DNA of 17,181 bases, taken from Desulfobacteraceae bacterium. Lineage in GTDB: Bacteria > Desulfobacterota > DSM-4660 > Desulfatiglandales > Desulfatiglandaceae. Location of the stretch: assembly GCA_030612945.1 (NCBI GenBank), contig JAUWMY010000011.1, forward strand, positions 1 to 17,181, written 5' to 3'. The translations under genes were made by a program, and so were the position numbers. A model generated the notes under the pieces. That model searched no databases, was not told the origin of the DNA, and worked only from the letters and a program-made list of their open reading frames with translations. Each line of letters opens with the position of its first letter. Within the stretch, counting starts at the first letter, position 1. This document shows, piece after piece, positions 13,421 through 17,181 of the stretch.

Positions 13421-15331
13421 TTATTGTTTCTCGATTTCCGGCACTTGCTTTATCGTTACACCTGTCTTCACTACTCCTGTCCTGCCATCTCTGTAAGTAA
13501 TGAGGGCATCAATAACGACCTTTGTTTTGTCGCTGTATATGGTATTAATAAGATCCTTATACTTGTCTTCGACAAAAGATCTTCTTATTTTCCTGCTTCT
13601 TGTCAATTCAGCTTCGTCCGCGTCGAATTCCTTGTGCAAATTTACGAACTTCTTTATTCTTGCTCCAACGGGTAATACACTATTGACTCTCTGAATATAC
13701 TGCATAACAAGATCGTATGTCTCCGCTTTTTGAGAAAGATCTGTGAATGTCGTATAAGCAATATGGTGGGACTCTGCCCATTGTCCGACATTATCAAAAT
13801 CAATGTTTATCATCGCCGTGACATAGCCTCTATCCTTGCCGCCGATTGTCAAAACATCCCTTATGTAGGGCGAAAATCTCAGTCGGATTTCCGTAAACTG
13901 CGGTGAAAATTTTGTTCCGTTTTTTAACTCCCTCATATCCTCGATCCGGTCAATGACAGTCAGTCGGCCCTTATCATCAAAGTACCCAAAGTCCCCGGTA
14001 TAAAACCACCCTGATTTCACCTTCTCATCATAAGCTCCAGGGCTTTTGTAATAGCCTGAGAGCATACTTTTACTTCGGATGATAATTTCACCATTTTCGG
14101 TCGTTTTTACTTCGGAATTGGGTATCGGGGTGCCGGTCACATCAGGGCTGAAGCTCTGGTCATAGCCAATAACGTTAATACCTGTTTCGCTTAGGCCATA
14201 GAGTGACTTCAAGTTGACTCCCATTGCGTGAAAAAGCCGTATCATGTCGGGGCTGATGGCTGCGCCAGAGGAGTAACCATACCTTACATCTCTCATCCCA
14301 ATCCGGTCTCTAACCTTCCTAAAAAGTGTCCATTCACCTAAGTGATAGAGGCCTCGCCATAAAAAGTTGGGTTTCTTTCCTGCGAATCGCATATCGGCCA
14401 ATTTATAGCCCACAGGCATGAACAGGTCATAGACAAATTTCTTTATTTTGATGGTATCAGAAATCTTGGCTTGAACCGTGGATGCTGTACTCTCCCAGAG
14501 GCGCGAACTATAGAAAACAATTTGGGGACCAATCTCCCGCATGTTTTCCTGAAGGGTTTCCGATTTCTCCGGAAAATTTACTTTGATTTTGGCAATTAAA
14601 CCACCCGTGATACCCAGGAACTGCTCCGCGGCCCACGCCGGAGGCAGGTAAGAAAGGTATTCGTCCTCTTGATACCATGGGTCAACGGCAAACCAGCTCT
14701 TAGCCGTGTCCAGAAGACCTGAATGGTTTAACATGGCCGCTTTTGGTTTCCCTGTGGTGCCCGAAGTATAGCAAAACACAGCAGTGTCATCAGTTTGGGT
14801 CTTCTCCACCATCTCCTCAAAGAGATCCCCATGGGTTTTCTCATAACTTTTCCCCAATTCTATGACATCATAGAAGTACATAATTCGAGACTCATCATAT
14901 GCCCACAGACCTTTGGGATCCCAGTAGATAATTTTCTTTACCTTCGGAACTTCATCTGCAAAATCCAGCACTTTATCTACCTGCTCCTGGTCATGGGCTA
15001 CGACAATTGTACAGTCTGAGTGTTCCACATAATACTTTAGTTCTTCATGGTGAGCGTCAACGAATATACCGAAAGGTATGGCATGAACCGATTGGGCCGC
15101 ATATTCCGACCAATACCATTCGGGATCATTTTCACCTATTATGGCAACTTTGTCGTCGGGCTGGACACCGAGGCTCAACAGACCGTAAGCAAAATATTTG
15201 ACGTGTTCGTAGCTGTCCTTCCATGTAAACTCCTGCCACAATCCTAATGCCTTGCGTCTCATGGCAATTCTTTGATCACCAAATTCCTGATAGTTCTCAA
15301 TAAGTATTTTTGGTAAAGTATCTGCACTCAT
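13421..15331 (-). CDS. Long-chain-type acyl-CoA ligase (AMP-forming)
   Basis: This 636-residue ANL-superfamily enzyme activates a carboxylic acid to its CoA thioester by way of an acyl-AMP. The P-loop motif A3 is YTSGTTGKPKAA (188-199), A5 is YGLSET (378-383), A7 is GWFYTGD (441-447), A8 is DRIEDMRELKNGTKFSP (461-477) and the C-terminal domain ends with a TRSRKIRR motif near 580-590. In A8 the common Lys after DR-x is Glu464. About 45 extra residues follow the A10 region, ending in a beta-like GRTGVVKTGVTIKQ, which is typical of the FadD-like clade found in Liv clusters. No signal or membrane anchor is evident. Its place between livG and livH suggests that imported acid is ligated at once. 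Chain length and class of the acid (fatty, branched or aromatic) cannot be set from motifs. Confidence 0.92.
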   Translation of the reverse strand: MSADTLPKILIENYQEFGDQRIAMRRKALGLWQEFTWKDSYEHVKYFAYGLLSLGVQPDDKVAIIGENDPEWYWSEYAAQSVHAIPFGIFVDAHHEELKYYVEHSDCTIVVAHDQEQVDKVLDFADEVPKVKKIIYWDPKGLWAYDESRIMYFYDVIELGKSYEKTHGDLFEEMVEKTQTDDTAVFCYTSGTTGKPKAAMLNHSGLLDTAKSWFAVDPWYQEDEYLSYLPPAWAAEQFLGITGGLIAKIKVNFPEKSETLQENMREIGPQIVFYSSRLWESTASTVQAKISDTIKIKKFVYDLFMPVGYKLADMRFAGKKPNFLWRGLYHLGEWTLFRKVRDRIGMRDVRYGYSSGAAISPDMIRLFHAMGVNLKSLYGLSETGINVIGYDQSFSPDVTGTPIPNSEVKTTENGEIIIRSKSMLSGYYKSPGAYDEKVKSGWFYTGDFGYFDDKGRLTVIDRIEDMRELKNGTKFSPQFTEIRLRFSPYIRDVLTIGGKDRGYVTAMINIDFDNVGQWAESHHIAYTTFTDLSQKAETYDLVMQYIQRVNSVLPVGARIKKFVNLHKEFDADEAELTRSRKIRRSFVEDKYKDLINTIYSDKTKVVIDALITYRDGRTGVVKTGVTIKQVPEIEKQ

Positions 15332-15391
15332 TTCCCTTCAAATCTCCTTAAATAGCGATAGCAAATTCAGTTTATGTCTTATGTCGTCCGG

Positions 15392-16159
15392 TTATGCTTT
15401 TTTCCTGCCAAGATACGCCTCTATAACTGCCGGATTTACAGATACTTCTTCAGGGGCTCCATCGGCAATTTTCACCCCGAAATCAAGAACTACTACCTTA
15501 TGGCTTATATCCATTACCACTCCCATGTCATGTTCAATCAGCAAGATTGAAGTGCCTTTGAGGTCGTAGATGTCAAGGATAAACCTGACCATATCTTCTT
15601 TCTCTTCAGCGTTCATTCCGGCCATTGGTTCATCCAGTATAAGCAAGGAAGGCTCCATAGCCAGGGCTCTCCCCAGTTCGACACGTTTTCGCAGGCCATA
15701 AGAAAGGTTTCCTACAACTTCGTCTCTTATGGGTTCTATTTCCAGGAGGTCAATTATTTTCTCCACAGCTCGCCGATGTTCCACTTCTTGTCTGCGGGCC
15801 TTCCCATAAAAGAGCGCACATGAAATCATCCCGGAGTTGAAGAGCATATGTCTCCCTGCAAGCATATTCTCAACTGAAGTTAGTCCTGTATAAAGCTCGA
15901 TCTGCTGAAAGGTTCTGCCAATACCTAAAGCAGCAATCTTATGAGAAGGTTTCCGAATTATATCATTACCACTGAATATTATCCTTCCATTTTCAGGACG
16001 ATAAAAGCCGTTAATAGAATTTACTATGGAGGTTTTGCCCGCACCGTTTGGACCAATGATACTGCAGATCGATTTTTCCTCTACATCGAAACTTACGTTT
16101 GACAAAACGGTCACGCCACCAAAACTAAGGGTCACTCTGTCAACTTTTAATATGGGCAT
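15392..16159 (-). CDS. livG: Branched-chain-type ABC transporter ATP-binding protein LivG
   Basis: This is a 255-residue ATPase with Walker A GPNGAGKT (36-43), the Q-loop in GRTFQQIELY (81-90), ABC signature LSYGLRKRVE (152-161), Walker B LLILDEP (172-178) followed by MAGMN, and the H-loop His210 in LLIEHDM. The GRTFQ segment, the DEPMAGMN ending and the EHDMGVVMDIS segment mark it as LivG rather than LivF. The signature has Tyr-Gly in place of the usual Gly-Gly (LSYGLRKR), common in this subfamily. A GGAG ribosome-binding site precedes the ATG, with a small GAATG/CATTC hairpin (16175-16188) just upstream of it. It is the first transporter gene after the cobalamin subunit, with a 74-base gap. 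Confidence 0.94.
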   Translation of the reverse strand: MPILKVDRVTLSFGGVTVLSNVSFDVEEKSICSIIGPNGAGKTSIVNSINGFYRPENGRIIFSGNDIIRKPSHKIAALGIGRTFQQIELYTGLTSVENMLAGRHMLFNSGMISCALFYGKARRQEVEHRRAVEKIIDLLEIEPIRDEVVGNLSYGLRKRVELGRALAMEPSLLILDEPMAGMNAEEKEDMVRFILDIYDLKGTSILLIEHDMGVVMDISHKVVVLDFGVKIADGAPEEVSVNPAVIEAYLGRKKA

Positions 16160-16233
16160 TTATCTGACATCTCCGAATGGTATCATTCACTCTTTAGCCG
16201 TTTTCAGTTTTCAGATACACCAAGGCAACAAAC

Positions 16234-16626
16234 TCACACGACATTTCGGTCAATAAATTGAATAAACTCTTCTGCCGTGCTGCCGGGGCCAAAGACCCCT
16301 TCAACACCTAAGTCTCTCAAAGGCTGTAGATCATCGTCGGGAATGATACCGCCCAATATAAGCAAAATATCATCTCTGCCTTCCTTCTTGAGACCCTTTT
16401 TTACATAACGCAAAACCGGCATATGGCCCAGGGTAGAACTGGAAATACCTACCACATCCACATCCTCCTGAATGGCAGTGTTAAGAACCTCTTCAGGATA
16501 CAGAAAATTGCTGTAAATCACTTCATATCCGGCTTCCCTAAGTTTTGTGGCGATATAGCGAACTCCCCTGTCGTGACAATCCTGTTCCGCCTTGGTCAAA
16601 AGAACCCGCCTAATTTTCTTATCCAT
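16234..16626 (-). CDS. Cobalamin-binding small subunit of an acyl-CoA mutase
   Basis: This 130-residue flavodoxin-like domain carries adenosylcobalamin. The B12 motif D-x-H-x-x-G is intact as D16-C-H18-D-R-G21, and His18 should be the lower axial ligand of cobalt. Other binding elements are VGISSSTLGHM (59-69) and LGGIIPDDD (91-99). The size matches stand-alone small subunits such as those of isobutyryl-CoA, 2-hydroxyisobutyryl-CoA and IaaGH-type mutases, and not the fused methylmalonyl-CoA mutase. Cys17 replaces the usual Gly of DGHDRG. It starts 36 bases after the mutase large subunit at 16663 with a GGGAGG ribosome-binding site, so those two form one enzyme. It may also serve the orphan large subunit at 6443-8161. 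It is the only B12-domain gene in the window. Confidence 0.93.
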   Translation of the reverse strand: MDKKIRRVLLTKAEQDCHDRGVRYIATKLREAGYEVIYSNFLYPEEVLNTAIQEDVDVVGISSSTLGHMPVLRYVKKGLKKEGRDDILLILGGIIPDDDLQPLRDLGVEGVFGPGSTAEEFIQFIDRNVV

Positions 16627-16662
16627 GATTCCTTACCTCCCAAATTTTACAGATCCTGAATT

Positions 16663-17181
16663 CTAAACGGGCGCCAAAACAGCTGAGTTTAACCACCCGA
16701 GTGTTTTCTTCATACATTCCATCATCTCCCCGCTGGTTGCATTGCAACTGGCAGCTTCTATCATTTTGGGGACAAGTCTGTGGTCGTTATTACCGTTTTT
16801 AAAGGATATCAGAGCCTTTTCCATTTCATTCATGGCCACCTCATATTTCTCTGCATCCCGGCCCTTTTTGTAATCTATATCCCTTTCTTTTTGTAAACGT
16901 TCCGTCTCAGGATCAATCTTATAGAGAGGAATCTTTTGCTCCTCTTCCATCTTATACTTGTTGACGCCTATGACAGTTTGCTTTTCTGAATCCACCTTTT
17001 CTTTCCATTTCCTGGCAGAGGTCTCAATTACGGATCGGATATACCCGGACTCCCATGCCTTTATAAACCCTCCCTTTTCCTCGATCTCGTCAATGAGTCC
17101 CATTGCCCTTTTTTCGAGCTCCGCGGGGAGGGCTTCAACATAATAGGACCCACCCAAAGGATCAGTCCCTTTGTCTACATT
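16663..17181 (-). CDS. B12-dependent acyl-CoA mutase large subunit, C-terminal part (runs off the window)
   Basis: Only the last 170 or so residues are in the window; the gene starts beyond the right edge. The sequence opens in NVDKGTDPLGGSYYVE, then shows ESGYIRSVIETSARKWKEK, TVIGVNKYKM and the end LGWLNSAVLAPV. Over the shared stretch it is about 70% identical in protein to the complete large subunit at 6443-8161, without gaps, so the two are paralogues of the same unusual type and the same split-subunit design. The active-site residues lie outside the window and cannot be checked. It is followed directly by the cobalamin-binding small subunit, and is the first visible gene of the nine-gene transporter operon. 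One small difference from the other copy is Gly for Val in VDK-[GV]-TDP. Confidence 0.92.
   Translation of the reverse strand, partial: NVDKGTDPLGGSYYVEALPAELEKRAMGLIDEIEEKGGFIKAWESGYIRSVIETSARKWKEKVDSEKQTVIGVNKYKMEEEQKIPLYKIDPETERLQKERDIDYKKGRDAEKYEVAMNEMEKALISFKNGNNDHRLVPKMIEAASCNATSGEMMECMKKTLGWLNSAVLAPV

Noticed and set aside
1..17181. CRISPR array, tRNA, rRNA or transposase gene
   Set aside because: I looked for regularly spaced repeats, cloverleaf-like or rRNA-like sequence and transposase motifs and saw none.

Overview
This window most likely comes from a Desulfobacterota (deltaproteobacterial) anaerobe, probably a sulfate reducer or syntroph. The basis is the gene content: electron-transfer flavoprotein with acyl-CoA dehydrogenase, split B12-dependent acyl-CoA mutase subunits, and a branched-chain-type ABC transporter carrying an acyl-CoA ligase gene. 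GC content is moderate. This is an inference from content, not a phylogenetic result. Every gene I can support is on the minus strand, so transcription runs from high to low coordinates.

Right part (17181 to 8615): one compact operon, truncated by the window edge. In order of transcription it holds the C-terminal part of a B12-dependent acyl-CoA mutase large subunit, its separate cobalamin-binding small subunit, livG, a long acyl-CoA ligase (fadD-like), livH, livM, a periplasmic binding protein (livK-like), livF, and a small LEA14-like lipoprotein. Gaps range from 2 to about 115 bases. Together they describe uptake of an acid, activation to its CoA thioester, and carbon-skeleton rearrangement.

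Centre (8614 to 6443): a noncoding stretch with a 183-base inverted-repeat (MITE-like) element and a terminator-like hairpin, then a complete second mutase large subunit. This copy is about 70% identical to the first over the shared C-terminus and has no small-subunit gene beside it. The residues that bind the methylmalonyl carboxylate and the active-site His of classical methylmalonyl-CoA mutase are replaced, so its substrate is probably something else.

Centre-left (6442 to 2393): a likely promoter with a palindrome in its spacer, then an operon of a PaaG-like enoyl-CoA isomerase/hydratase, an acyl-CoA dehydrogenase, and EtfB and EtfA. This is a beta-oxidation module that passes electrons to EtfAB.

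Left part (2392 to 1): a stand-alone response regulator, a small V4R/ATC-hydrolase-like protein, and two decayed acyl-CoA dehydrogenase remnants. One remnant is joined directly to the helix-turn-helix of a broken TetR regulator. This end looks like a zone of gene decay and rearrangement.

Read as a whole, the window suggests a pathway that imports, ligates, isomerises (B12) and oxidises an unidentified carboxylic acid. The least standard element is the mutase with a rebuilt active site.
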